The notes under the pieces are model-generated. The model was not told the origin of the DNA. It made no database searches and worked only from the letters and a program-made list of their open reading frames with translations. A program made the position numbers and the translations under genes. Shown piece by piece: positions 27,765 to 35,891 of a stretch of DNA of 64,000 bases; the first letter of the stretch is position 1; every line of letters begins with the position of its first letter. The stretch is from Plantibacter flavus (GTDB taxonomy: Bacteria; Actinomycetota; Actinomycetes; Actinomycetales; Microbacteriaceae): positions 1,054,001 to 1,118,000 of the forward strand of contig NZ_CP019402.1 in NCBI RefSeq assembly GCF_002024505.1. Reading direction: 5' to 3'.

Positions 27765-27851
27765 TATGATCCCGCCAGGCGTCGGGCGCGGTGTCCGGTC
27801 GAACCGCCGCCCGCCTGGATCGCCGCTCGGCTCCATACGGTATGAAGGAGC
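27765..27851 (+). promoter_or_regulatory. Leader of the DUF4916 gene: -10 box and RBS-masking hairpin
   Basis: TATGAT at 27765-27770 is a good -10 box, implying a leader of about 75 nt. Within it, CCAGGCG (27775-27781) can pair with CGCCTGG (27812-27818). Immediately before the start, GCTCCATAC (27830-27838) can pair with GTAT (27840-27843) and GGAGC (27847-27851), which would hide the AAGGAG ribosome-binding site. Pairing is inferred by eye only. Confidence 0.3.
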
Positions 27852-27852
27852 T

Positions 27853-28422
27853 ATGAGCGTTCGCACCCCTGATCCCAACCCGGAACCCGATCTCCCCGGC
27901 AATTCCAATCCGGGCTGGCTGTCGGACGTCGAACTCGAGGAGATCCGCCGCCGGCTCCCGCTGCTGTACGTGGAGGCCGTGCCGGTCCGCGTCGACGGCT
28001 TCGGCGTCGTCACCGAGGTGGGCGTCCTGCTCCGGGCCACGGCGCTCGGCGAGATGACCCGCACGCTCGTCTCCGGTCGCGTCATGTACGGCGAGACGAT
28101 CCGCGACGCACTCTTCCGTCACCTGGAGAAGGACCTCGGTCCGATGGCGTTCCCGTTGCTCCCCGCCTCGCCCGTGCCGTTCCAGGTGGCCGAGTACTTC
28201 CCGTTGCCCGGATTGTCGCCGTACTCCGACGACCGGCAGCACGCCGTCGCGTTGGCGTACGTCGTCCCGGTGACCGGTACCTGCGAACCCCGCCAGGACG
28301 CGCTCGAACTCACGTGGATGACGCCCGAGGCGGCGTCCTCCGACGCGATCGCCGCCGAGATGGAGGGCGGCCGCGGCACGCTCCTCCGCGCGGCCCTCGC
28401 CTCCGTCGGCCGGCTCCGCTAG
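27853..28422 (+). CDS. DUF4916 NUDIX-fold protein
   Basis: This 189-residue protein matches the actinobacterial DUF4916/NUDIX hydrolase-like family: a WLSDVELEEIRRRLPLLYVEAVPVRVD opening (core part only) and a central VSGRVMYGETIRDALFRHLEKDLG stretch. That stretch replaces the canonical Nudix box (the REUXEE glutamates are not conserved), so classical pyrophosphatase activity is doubtful. AAGGAG lies only 2 nt upstream of the ATG, which is unusually close. The function of the family is unknown. Confidence 0.75.
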   Translation: MSVRTPDPNPEPDLPGNSNPGWLSDVELEEIRRRLPLLYVEAVPVRVDGFGVVTEVGVLLRATALGEMTRTLVSGRVMYGETIRDALFRHLEKDLGPMAFPLLPASPVPFQVAEYFPLPGLSPYSDDRQHAVALAYVVPVTGTCEPRQDALELTWMTPEAASSDAIAAEMEGGRGTLLRAALASVGRLR

Positions 28423-28423
28423 C

Positions 28424-28441
28424 CCTTCGACAGGCTCAGGG
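28424..28441. repeat. Dispersed CTTCGACAGGCTCAGG repeat
   Basis: CCCTTCGACAGGCTCAGG occupies most of the 37-bp gap between the convergent gene ends at 28422 and 28460. It matches the arms of the pair at 21878-21943. Confidence 0.6.
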
Positions 28442-28459
28442 GTCGGGGACCGGGGTGCG

Positions 28460-28954
28460 TCAGCGGGTGTAGCGGACCTCGTCGATCATCTCGCCGAGGA
28501 ACGGCTCGGTCTTGGCTCCACCGTCGAGCACGAACCCGTTGCGCTGGTAGAAGCGGTGCGCACGCGGGTTGTCCGCGGCGACCCACAGGAACGACGGCTG
28601 ACCGTCGGGGATCGCGGCGTCGAACAGCTGCTGACCGATCCCAGTGCCGTGCCACGCGTCCAGCAGGTAGATGAAGTACAGCTCGCGCTCGCGGGGTGCG
28701 TCCTCATCGCGGGCCGGACCCGAACCGGAGAACCCGACGATCTCGCCGTCGACGAGGGCGGCGAAGTGCGTGTACTCGGGGCCCTGTGCGGCCCAGTGGG
28801 TCCAGAGCTCGGCCATGCGACGCGGCGACAGCTTCGCGAGCGTCGCAGCGCTGATGAGGTGGTCGTAGGTCTCGTGCCAGGTGGTGGCGTGGACGCGTCC
28901 CAGCGACTCGGCATCGACGTCGCGGACGGGGCGGACGACTGCGTTGACGTTCAT
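28460..28954 (-). CDS. GNAT-family N-acetyltransferase
   Basis: This 164-residue protein has the GNAT fold. The acetyl-CoA-binding loop is in LDAWHGTGIGQQLFD, followed by the beta-bulge region LWVAADNPRAHRFYQRNGF, a classical motif A/B pair. It probably acetylates a small amine or peptide N-terminus; the substrate is unknown. TACGGT lies exactly 6 nt before the ATG (leaderless pattern). Confidence 0.85.
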   Translation of the reverse strand: MNVNAVVRPVRDVDAESLGRVHATTWHETYDHLISAATLAKLSPRRMAELWTHWAAQGPEYTHFAALVDGEIVGFSGSGPARDEDAPRERELYFIYLLDAWHGTGIGQQLFDAAIPDGQPSFLWVAADNPRAHRFYQRNGFVLDGGAKTEPFLGEMIDEVRYTR

Positions 28955-29011
28955 GGTGGAACCGTATCCCGAGCGCCCCCGTCTCGCGAAATCGAGCGGG
29001 TCCGCGAACCG

Positions 29012-29047
29012 CGAAGCGCCGCCCACCCTGCGGTGGACGGCGCTTCG
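29012..29047 (-). terminator. Hairpin terminator of the DEAD-box helicase gene
   Basis: CGAAGCGCCG and CGGCGCTTCG form the outer stem, with CCACC/GGTGG inside (one imperfect position), 16 bp after the helicase stop. No U-tract follows on the minus strand, so termination may need a factor or rely on the stem alone. Confidence 0.6.
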
Positions 29048-29063
29048 TTCGAGCGGTTCGCTG

Positions 29064-30641
29064 CTAGTTGCCGCTGGACGCGCGACGGTTGGTCCGGGGA
29101 CGCGAGGACTCGGCGGGAGCGCCTGAGTTCGCGGCGTAGCCGGTGCTGTAGTGCGTGCGGCTGCCACCGGTGGCGGCACCCGCACGGGCACCGCCCGAGC
29201 GACCGGCGCCGGAGCGCTGTCCGCCCTGACCACCGTTGCCGCCGGCGGGACGACCGCCACGACGACCGCCGCCGCCCTGGCCTCCCTCGCGGGGAGCGCT
29301 GTCGCGGCTCGCGCCGGCACGGGCGCCGTCGCGGTCGCGGTGACCGTTGCCGAGGCCGTTGCCGTCGCGGGCTGCGCGCTTGCGCTGCGCGTTGGCGCCC
29401 TGTGAGCGACCGCCGCCACCCTGCTGCTGCACGGCCGCGCGCGGCGCCGGCTTCACGTAGGGGGCGACGTCGCCGATGAGCTCGAGGACCGCCGGGGAGG
29501 TCGCGGTGACCGCCTGCGGGGTGACGGTGATCTCGGCCTTGCGGAGGAGCTTCTTGAGGTCGTCCATCTGGCCGGGGATCGCGAGGGTCACGACGTCACC
29601 GGCGCTGCCCGCGCGAGCCGTTCGGCCCGAGCGGTGCAGGTACGCCTTGTGCTCGGTCGGCGGGTCGACGTGGATGACGAGCTCGACATCGTCGACGTGC
29701 ACACCGCGTGCGGCGACGTCGGTGGCGACGAGGACCTTGGCGGTGCCGGCGCTGAAGGCCGCGAGGTTGCGGTCGCGGGCCACCTGCGAGAGGTTGCCGT
29801 GCAGGTCGACCGCGGGGATGCCGGAGTCGGTGAGCTGCTTCGCGAGCTTCTTGGCGTGGTGCTTCGTGCGCATGAAGAGGATGCGACGGCCGCTACCCGA
29901 GGCGAGGGCCTGGATGAGGTCCTTCTTCGACTCGACCGAGGGGGTCGTGAAGACGTGGTGGGTCATCGCGGCGACGGGCGAGTTCGCCTCGTCGACGGAG
30001 TGGAGCACCTCGTTCTGCAGGAACTTGCGGACGAGCTTGTCCACGCCGTTGTCGAGCGTCGCGGAGAACAGCAGACGCTGCCCGCCGCGAGGCGTCTTGT
30101 CGAGGATGCGCGTGACGACCGGCAGGAAGCCGAGGTCGGCCATGTGGTCGGCCTCGTCGAGGACCGTGATCTCGACGGCGTCGAGGTTCACGAAGCCCTG
30201 CTTCATGAGGTCCTCGAGACGGCCGGGGCAGGCGATGACGATGTCGACGCCGGCGCGGAGCGCCTCTTCCTGACGCTTCTGCGAGACGCCGCCGAAGATC
30301 GTGGTGGTCTTCAGCGAGTAGGCGTCGGCCAGCGGCTGCATGACCGCGGCGATCTGGGTGGCGAGCTCGCGGGTCGGGGCGAGGACGAGTCCGAGCGGGC
30401 GACCCGGACGGCGCTTGCCGCCGGCGAGGGCGCCGCCGAGACGGGCGACCATCGGGATGCTGAAGGCGAGGGTCTTGCCGGAGCCGGTCTTGCCGCGGCC
30501 GAGGACGTCGCGTCCGCCGAGGGTGTCGGGGAGCGTGTCGATCTGGATGGGGAACGCACTCGTCTTGCCGTCCTTCGCGAGGGAGGCGACGAGTGGTGCC
30601 GGGACGCCGAGGGCGTCGAAGGTGATGGTTGCTTCGGTCAT
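29064..30641 (-). CDS. DEAD-box RNA helicase with RGG-rich tail
   Basis: This 525-residue RNA helicase has motif I GKTGSGKT, PTRELA, DEAD in VLDEADHM, SAT and HRSGRTAR. Residues beyond about 405 form a low-complexity Gly/Arg/Asn tail with many RGG-like pieces, typical of RhlE/CsdA-type helicases that bind RNA non-specifically and can drive condensate formation. Likely roles are RNA degradation, ribosome assembly or cold adaptation. GAAAGAG precedes the ATG at 30641. Confidence 0.9.
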   Translation of the reverse strand: MTEATITFDALGVPAPLVASLAKDGKTSAFPIQIDTLPDTLGGRDVLGRGKTGSGKTLAFSIPMVARLGGALAGGKRRPGRPLGLVLAPTRELATQIAAVMQPLADAYSLKTTTIFGGVSQKRQEEALRAGVDIVIACPGRLEDLMKQGFVNLDAVEITVLDEADHMADLGFLPVVTRILDKTPRGGQRLLFSATLDNGVDKLVRKFLQNEVLHSVDEANSPVAAMTHHVFTTPSVESKKDLIQALASGSGRRILFMRTKHHAKKLAKQLTDSGIPAVDLHGNLSQVARDRNLAAFSAGTAKVLVATDVAARGVHVDDVELVIHVDPPTEHKAYLHRSGRTARAGSAGDVVTLAIPGQMDDLKKLLRKAEITVTPQAVTATSPAVLELIGDVAPYVKPAPRAAVQQQGGGGRSQGANAQRKRAARDGNGLGNGHRDRDGARAGASRDSAPREGGQGGGGRRGGRPAGGNGGQGGQRSGAGRSGGARAGAATGGSRTHYSTGYAANSGAPAESSRPRTNRRASSGN

Positions 30642-31026
30642 GGGTGTGTGTCTCTTTCAGGCACGGCCACGAGCTTCGATGACGGCTGCCGGCGCACTCG
30701 TGTGCGGTAGCGGGCACTGCCGGGATGACCACGCACGTGATGACTCACGTGGATGGTACGGCGTGCTTCCGTCGGCGTCGTCGCTGGTGGGAGGTGGCGA
30801 AGGCGCAGGTCGCGCATCCGTTCGCCGTATGAAGTGTCATCGACCCTGGCATGCACCGCTGGGTGCCGTGCAGGGGAGAGAGGGAGCGTTCTACGACGCA
30901 AGCGAGTACCGCACCGGATGGCGCGATCGCACGCAAGTTCCTCAAGCGTAGCGCATCAGGCGAGGAGTCTGCTGGGAGTGGCGCGTTACGGCTGTGTTTC
31001 CATCTCCTGGAATCGGTCGTCGGCGC
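30642..31026. other. Intergenic leader region upstream of the DEAD-box helicase
   Basis: Nearly 400 bp without a convincing gene. It likely contains the promoter and a long 5' leader of the minus-strand helicase, a common arrangement for cold-inducible RNA helicases. I could not pick one promoter with confidence. Open frames crossing it lack a start signal and run into the flanking genes. No tRNA or small RNA was recognised. Confidence 0.3.
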
Positions 31027-31062
31027 TTGACAGTCCGCTGGAGCGGGTGAGTAATGTGTCAC
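31027..31062 (+). promoter_or_regulatory. GH127 operon promoter with overlapping operator
   Basis: A perfect -35 TTGACA (31027-31032) is followed after 19 bp by TAATGT (31052-31057). The sequence AGTAATGTGTCAC (31050-31062) covers the -10 box and recurs exactly, in reverse orientation, at 42222-42234 in front of the second half of the locus. It is the best candidate operator for the GntR/FCD protein encoded at 41475. Confidence 0.65.
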
Positions 31063-31082
31063 CCACCACAAACCCGGATCCG

Positions 31083-31103
31083 TGTACTGTGTCACACGGT
31101 ACA
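31083..31103. promoter_or_regulatory. 21-bp palindromic operator in the GH127 leader
   Basis: Arms TGTACTGTG and CACGGTACA form an imperfect palindrome whose centre again contains TGTGTCAC (31088-31095), the core shared with the sites at 31055-31062 and 42222-42229. It lies just downstream of the expected transcription start and directly upstream of the GAAAGG ribosome-binding site, a position suited to repression. Confidence 0.6.
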
Positions 31104-31119
31104 GAAAGGCCTGTCGCCC

Positions 31120-33138
31120 ATGAGCTTCGACGAAGACGCCCGAGCAGCGAGCACCGCGGTGCGCGCGGGAGGCCACTACGCCGCCGTCGCACCGATCGCC
31201 GGAGTCCGCATCCCGCTGGGCGCCGGACAGGTCACGCTGGGCGACGGCGAACTCGGTGCGTGGCAGCGTCGGAACCGGGGTGCCACCGTCCCGCACTCGA
31301 TCGAGCAGCTCCGCCTCGCGGGCAACCTCGACAACCTCGCCCGGATCGCCGACCCCGGCGACGGCACTTCACGCTTCCGCGGGCGCTACCCGTTCCTCGA
31401 CACGGACGTCTTCAAGACCCTGGAAGGCCTCGCCTACCTGCTCGCCGAGGACGAGGCCGTCGGCGCGGCACCCGGCGATGTCCGCGACTTCTACGAGGAG
31501 GCCGTCGGCGTCATCGAAGCCGCGCAGCGGGAGGACGGGTACCTCAACTCCTACTTCCAGGCTCCGGAGATCGAGAAGGAACCCTGGGAGGACCTCGCCT
31601 GGGGCCACGAGTTGTACAACCTCGGGCACCTCATCCAGGCGGCGATCGCCGCGAAGCGTCGTCTCGGCGACGACCGTCTGCTGAACGTCGCCCGGGCCTT
31701 CGCCGACCTCGCCGTCGAACGGTTCGGACCGGACGGCGACCCGCAGGTGTGCGGGCACCCCGAGGTCGAGATGGCCCTGGTCGAGCTGTTCCGTGAGACC
31801 GGCGTGCGGTCCTACCTCGAGCTCGCGACCGCGTTCGTCGACCGCCGCGGCCACGGCACGGTCGAGCTCCGGGTCTTCCCCGCCGAGTACTTCCAGGACT
31901 CGGCCCCACTGCGCGACCTCGACTCCGTGACCGGACACGCCGTCCGCATGGCGTACCTGGCCGCCGGAGCGACCGACGTCGCCCTCGAACACGGCGACCA
32001 GGAACTGCTCGCGTCGCTGCAGCGGCTCTGGGACGACATGGTGGAGACGAAGCTCTACCTCACGGGCGGCCTCGGGAGCCGACACTCCGACGAGGCGATC
32101 GGCGACCGCTACGAGCTGCCGTCCGAACGCTCCTACAGCGAGACGTGCGCCGCGATCGCCGTGATGCAGTGGGGCTGGCGCCTGTACCTCGCGAACGGGT
32201 CGGCGGCCGTCCTCGACACCGTCGAGACCGTCCTCTACAACGCCTACGCCGCCGGCCTCTCCGCGGACGGCACGGCCTTCTTCTACGACAACCCGCTGCA
32301 GCGTCGCCCCGACCACCTGCAGCGGTCGGGGGCGGAAGCGGACGGCGAACTCCTCAGGCGGAGCTGGTTCGGGTGCCCGTGCTGCCCGCCGAACATCGTG
32401 CGCTGGATCGCGGAGCTGCAGGACCACCTCGCGACGTCGACTCCCGCCGGTGTCGAAGTCGCGCACCTCACCGCGGCGTCGATCACGACCGAGCGGCTCT
32501 CCGTCACCGTCGACACCGCGTACCCGTGGGACGGAGCGGTCACCGTGACGGTGGACACCGCCGCCGACGACGAGGTCGAGCTCGCGATCCGCATCCCCGC
32601 GTGGGTCGTCGGAGGTTCCATCCGCGTGGGTGGATCGGCCGCGCCGCTCGAACCCGTCGACGGATGGATCCGGGTCCGGCGCTGGTGGCGTGCGGGCGAC
32701 ACCCTGGAACTCGACCTCCCGATGCCCGTCCGGGCGCACGGCGCGCACCCCTCCGTCGACGCCCTCCGCGGCTCGATCGCCTTCGCCCGCGGACCGATCG
32801 TCTCCTGCGCCGAGCAGCAGGACACGACGGCGGACCTCGACCTCCTGCGGTTCTCCGGAGCCGACGCGGATCTCGCGGTCGTCGAGCACCGTCGGATCCT
32901 GGCCCGGGAGGGGATCGACGCCGTCGCACTCCTCGTCCCGGCGGCCGTCGACGCTCCCGCTCCGGCCGTGCTCTACCCGGTCCTCTCCGGTGCGCCCGAG
33001 GCCGAGCCCGCCGCGGCACCGCTCGTCGATGTCGCGACGACAGCCGCGGCGACGCAGACCACCGCGACCCTCATCCCCTACGCCCTCTGGGGCAACCGCG
33101 AACCGGGCGCCATGCGCGTCTGGTTCCGCGCCCGCTGA
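31120..33138 (+). CDS. GH127 beta-L-arabinofuranosidase
   Basis: This 672-residue glycoside hydrolase has an (alpha/alpha)6 barrel and C-terminal beta-sandwiches. The unusual zinc-thiolate active site of GH127 is complete: Glu341-x-Cys343 (SETC) and the Cys421-Cys422 pair in CPCCPPN. By comparison with HypBA1 of Bifidobacterium longum, the first of this pair is the nucleophile. Characterised GH127 enzymes release L-arabinose from beta-linked arabinofuranosides, including arabinosyl-hydroxyproline, though other specificities exist. There is no signal peptide, so it acts inside the cell, after import. The ATG at 31120 has GAAAGG upstream and directly follows the operator. It is first in the locus, 77 bp before the ABC binding-protein gene. 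Confidence 0.9.
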   Translation: MSFDEDARAASTAVRAGGHYAAVAPIAGVRIPLGAGQVTLGDGELGAWQRRNRGATVPHSIEQLRLAGNLDNLARIADPGDGTSRFRGRYPFLDTDVFKTLEGLAYLLAEDEAVGAAPGDVRDFYEEAVGVIEAAQREDGYLNSYFQAPEIEKEPWEDLAWGHELYNLGHLIQAAIAAKRRLGDDRLLNVARAFADLAVERFGPDGDPQVCGHPEVEMALVELFRETGVRSYLELATAFVDRRGHGTVELRVFPAEYFQDSAPLRDLDSVTGHAVRMAYLAAGATDVALEHGDQELLASLQRLWDDMVETKLYLTGGLGSRHSDEAIGDRYELPSERSYSETCAAIAVMQWGWRLYLANGSAAVLDTVETVLYNAYAAGLSADGTAFFYDNPLQRRPDHLQRSGAEADGELLRRSWFGCPCCPPNIVRWIAELQDHLATSTPAGVEVAHLTAASITTERLSVTVDTAYPWDGAVTVTVDTAADDEVELAIRIPAWVVGGSIRVGGSAAPLEPVDGWIRVRRWWRAGDTLELDLPMPVRAHGAHPSVDALRGSIAFARGPIVSCAEQQDTTADLDLLRFSGADADLAVVEHRRILAREGIDAVALLVPAAVDAPAPAVLYPVLSGAPEAEPAAAPLVDVATTAAATQTTATLIPYALWGNREPGAMRVWFRAR

Positions 33139-33215
33139 CCTCCTCCCGTCCCCGACCCCGCTCCACCCTCTCCACCCGCGGGCGACCCGCCCGATCGACA
33201 CGAAAGCAGAGCGTC

Positions 33216-34910
33216 ATGAAGCAACGATTCTCCATCCCCGCCCTCGCGGCGGCGGCCGTCCTCCTCCTCGCGGGGTGTACCTCCGCGGGTTCGGGCTCGG
33301 GAGGTGACGGACCGTCCAGCACCCCGGTGAAGGGCGGCACGGTCGACGTCCTCTTGAACGCGGACTTCTCGCACCTCGACCCGGTCCAGGGCTTCGACGG
33401 CGGCGTGAACAACTTCTACCGTCTGATCTACCGCACGCTGACGACGCAGTCCACGGGCGAGGGCGCCAAGGGCACCGAGATGGTCCCCGACCTCGCGACC
33501 GACCTCGGCACGGTGAGCGACGACGGCCTCCAGTGGACGTTCACGCTCAAGGACGACCTGAAGTTCGAGGACGGCACGCCGATCACGAGCAAGGACGTGA
33601 AGTTCGGCGTCGAGCGCTCCTTCGACCCGGCCATCGCCGTCGGATCGCCCTACGCCCGCCTCACGATCGCCGGCACGGACTCGTATGAGGGCCCGTACAT
33701 CACGGGTGACCTGCCGTCCATCCAGACGCCGGACGACCAGACCATCGTCTTCACGCTCAAGGAGCCGTTCGCCGACTTCGCGAGCGTCGTCGGGCAGAAC
33801 AGCTTCACACCCTTCCCCGCCGACACCGAGCGGGTGACGACGGCGAGCCTCGACAAGATGCCGATCGCCTCCGGCCCCTACAAGGTCGACAGCTACGAGC
33901 GCGGTTCGCAGCTGAAGCTCGTCCGCAACGACTCGTGGGACCCGAAGACGGACGACGTCCGCAAGGCCTACCCGGACGGCTTCGACTTCACCTTCGGTCT
34001 CGACGCCTCGACCATCGACGAGCGCATGATCGCCGGCCAGGGTGACGACGCGAACGCGATCGCCGGGTCCGTCCAGGCGGCCTCCATCTCCCGGATCCAG
34101 ACGCCGGCCCTCAAGGCACGCACCATCGCCGGTCTCCAGGGCTGCACCACGTACATGGGTCTGAACACGACCAAGCCGAACATGGACAACCCGCTGGTCC
34201 GCCAGGCCATCGCCTACGCCATCGACCGCGAGTCGGTGAAGGACGCCTCGGGCGGGTCGCAGCTCGCGGACATCGCGACCACCATGCTGCCGCCCACCGT
34301 CGCCGGTCACACCGAGTTCGACCTCTACCCGAGCAAGGACAACGCCGGCGACCCGGAGAAGGCCAAGGAACTCCTCGCCGAGGCGGGCCTGCCCGACGGC
34401 TTCTCCTTCACACTCGACATCCGCAGCCAGCCCAAGATGCAGGCGCAGGCCGAGGCGGTGCAGCAGGCGCTCGCGAAGGCCGGCATCACGGTGAACTTCA
34501 ACCTCATCGACACCTCGACCTACTACGAGGTCATCGGCACGACGTCGCAGCAGAACGACGCCGCCATCACCGGCTGGTGCCCGGACTGGGCCTCAGGCTC
34601 GACCTTCCTGCCGCCGCTCTTCGACGGTTCGCAGATCTTCCCGAAGGGCAACTCGAACATCGCGCAGCTGAACGACCCCGCCGTCAACGAGCGCATCGCC
34701 GAGATCCGCGCGATGACCGACACCGACGAGGCCAACGCCGCCTGGGGCGCGCTCGACGAGCAGATCCAGAAGCTCGTACCGACGGTGCCGCTGCTGTTCG
34801 AGAAGACGGTCATGGTCGTCGGAGCCAACGTCGCGGGTGCGTACTCGCACGCCGGGTACTCCGGTGGCATCGACTACGTGTCCGTCGGCCTGTCCTCGGC
34901 CGGCGAGTAG
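33216..34910 (+). CDS. Peptide ABC transporter substrate-binding lipoprotein
   Basis: This 564-residue family 5 extracellular solute-binding protein (DppA/OppA/NikA fold) has a lipoprotein signal with lipobox LLAGC (Cys21). A Gly/Ser linker follows, then the typical VPDLATDL, FTLKDDLKFEDG and NPLVRQAIAYAIDRE segments. It captures the ligand outside the membrane for the permeases encoded next. Family members bind di/oligopeptides, nickel or glycosides. The enzymes encoded around it suggest hydroxyproline-containing, possibly arabinosylated, peptides. A pyrimidine-rich 77-bp gap precedes it. It is 21 bp from the first permease gene. Confidence 0.9.
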   Translation: MKQRFSIPALAAAAVLLLAGCTSAGSGSGGDGPSSTPVKGGTVDVLLNADFSHLDPVQGFDGGVNNFYRLIYRTLTTQSTGEGAKGTEMVPDLATDLGTVSDDGLQWTFTLKDDLKFEDGTPITSKDVKFGVERSFDPAIAVGSPYARLTIAGTDSYEGPYITGDLPSIQTPDDQTIVFTLKEPFADFASVVGQNSFTPFPADTERVTTASLDKMPIASGPYKVDSYERGSQLKLVRNDSWDPKTDDVRKAYPDGFDFTFGLDASTIDERMIAGQGDDANAIAGSVQAASISRIQTPALKARTIAGLQGCTTYMGLNTTKPNMDNPLVRQAIAYAIDRESVKDASGGSQLADIATTMLPPTVAGHTEFDLYPSKDNAGDPEKAKELLAEAGLPDGFSFTLDIRSQPKMQAQAEAVQQALAKAGITVNFNLIDTSTYYEVIGTTSQQNDAAITGWCPDWASGSTFLPPLFDGSQIFPKGNSNIAQLNDPAVNERIAEIRAMTDTDEANAAWGALDEQIQKLVPTVPLLFEKTVMVVGANVAGAYSHAGYSGGIDYVSVGLSSAGE

Positions 34911-34931
34911 TCGGAAAGCCGGTAGCCGCAG

Positions 34932-35891
34932 ATGTCGTCGTCCGTTCCCAGTGAGCTGACCACCGTCGCCGAGGAGGTGGGTGCGCCGGTCGGTGCGCCC
35001 ACCCCCGCGCGGCGGGTGATCGCCACCCTCCGTTCCAGCCCACCGGTGCTGCTCAGCGTCGCGTTCATCGTGCTCGTCGTGCTGCTCGCGATCCTCGCCC
35101 CACTGATCACCGCGATCAGCGGCTGGGGTCCGTACACCTTCGACAAGTCGGCGGTGGACTCCGACCTCGGCGGCGTGCCGATCGGCAACCTCGGCGGGAT
35201 CTCCGCCGAGCACTGGTTCGGGGTCGAACCCGGGAACGGACGCGACATCTTCGCGCGCATCGCCTTCGGTGCGCAGGTGTCGCTGTCGATCGCCGTCTCG
35301 GCGACCATCGTCACCACCGTGCTCGGCGTGGTGCTCGGCATGCTCGCCGGCTTCTACGGCGGGTGGGTCGACCAGGTCGTCTCCCGCGTCATGGACTTCC
35401 TCATGGCGTTCCCGTCGCTCATCTTCATGATCGCGCTCCTGTCGGCCCTGCCCGCCGGCAACCGACCGGTCCTGCTCGTCGTGGTGCTGAGCCTCTTCGG
35501 CTGGCCGTACACCGCCCGGGTGGTGCGCGGTCAGGCGATGTCGCTGCGGACGAGCGAGTTCGTCGAATCGGCGCGTGCGTCGGGCGCCGGGGGCATCCGC
35601 ATCGTCTTCCGCGAGATCCTGCCGAACCTCCGCGGCACCATCATCGTCCTGGCCACCCTCGCCGTTCCCGGTTACATCGGCACGGAGGCTGGCCTCTCCT
35701 TCCTCGGCGTCGGCGTCACCCCGCCCACGCCCAGCTGGGGCCAGATGATCGCGACCGCGGTCGGCTGGTACGCGGTCGACCCGATGTACTTCCTGATCCC
35801 CGGCACCTTCCTGTTCCTCACGGTGCTGTCCTTCACCGTGCTCGGCGACCGCCTGCGCAAGGCCCTCGACTCGGGAGACGCCGCCTCATGA
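34932..35891 (+). CDS. Peptide ABC transporter permease (DppC-like)
   Basis: This 319-residue permease has an N-terminal helix at about 37-60 followed by the BPD_transp_1 domain with five helices. The EAA loop is visible as ESARASGAGGIRIVFREILPN (centre only). The DppC/OppC order N-terminal extension and GRDIFARIAFGAQVSL segment identify the subunit. It pairs with the DppB-like permease, whose start overlaps its stop by 4 bases. Confidence 0.9.
   Translation: MSSSVPSELTTVAEEVGAPVGAPTPARRVIATLRSSPPVLLSVAFIVLVVLLAILAPLITAISGWGPYTFDKSAVDSDLGGVPIGNLGGISAEHWFGVEPGNGRDIFARIAFGAQVSLSIAVSATIVTTVLGVVLGMLAGFYGGWVDQVVSRVMDFLMAFPSLIFMIALLSALPAGNRPVLLVVVLSLFGWPYTARVVRGQAMSLRTSEFVESARASGAGGIRIVFREILPNLRGTIIVLATLAVPGYIGTEAGLSFLGVGVTPPTPSWGQMIATAVGWYAVDPMYFLIPGTFLFLTVLSFTVLGDRLRKALDSGDAAS

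Noticed and set aside
30745..31296. A minus-strand frame overlapping the helicase leader and the GH127 start.
   Set aside because: It covers the clear promoter and operator of the GH127 operon and shows no family features.
31120..33138. A secreted arabinofuranosidase.
   Set aside because: The N-terminus (MSFDEDARAAST) is charged, with no hydrophobic signal segment and no better upstream start.
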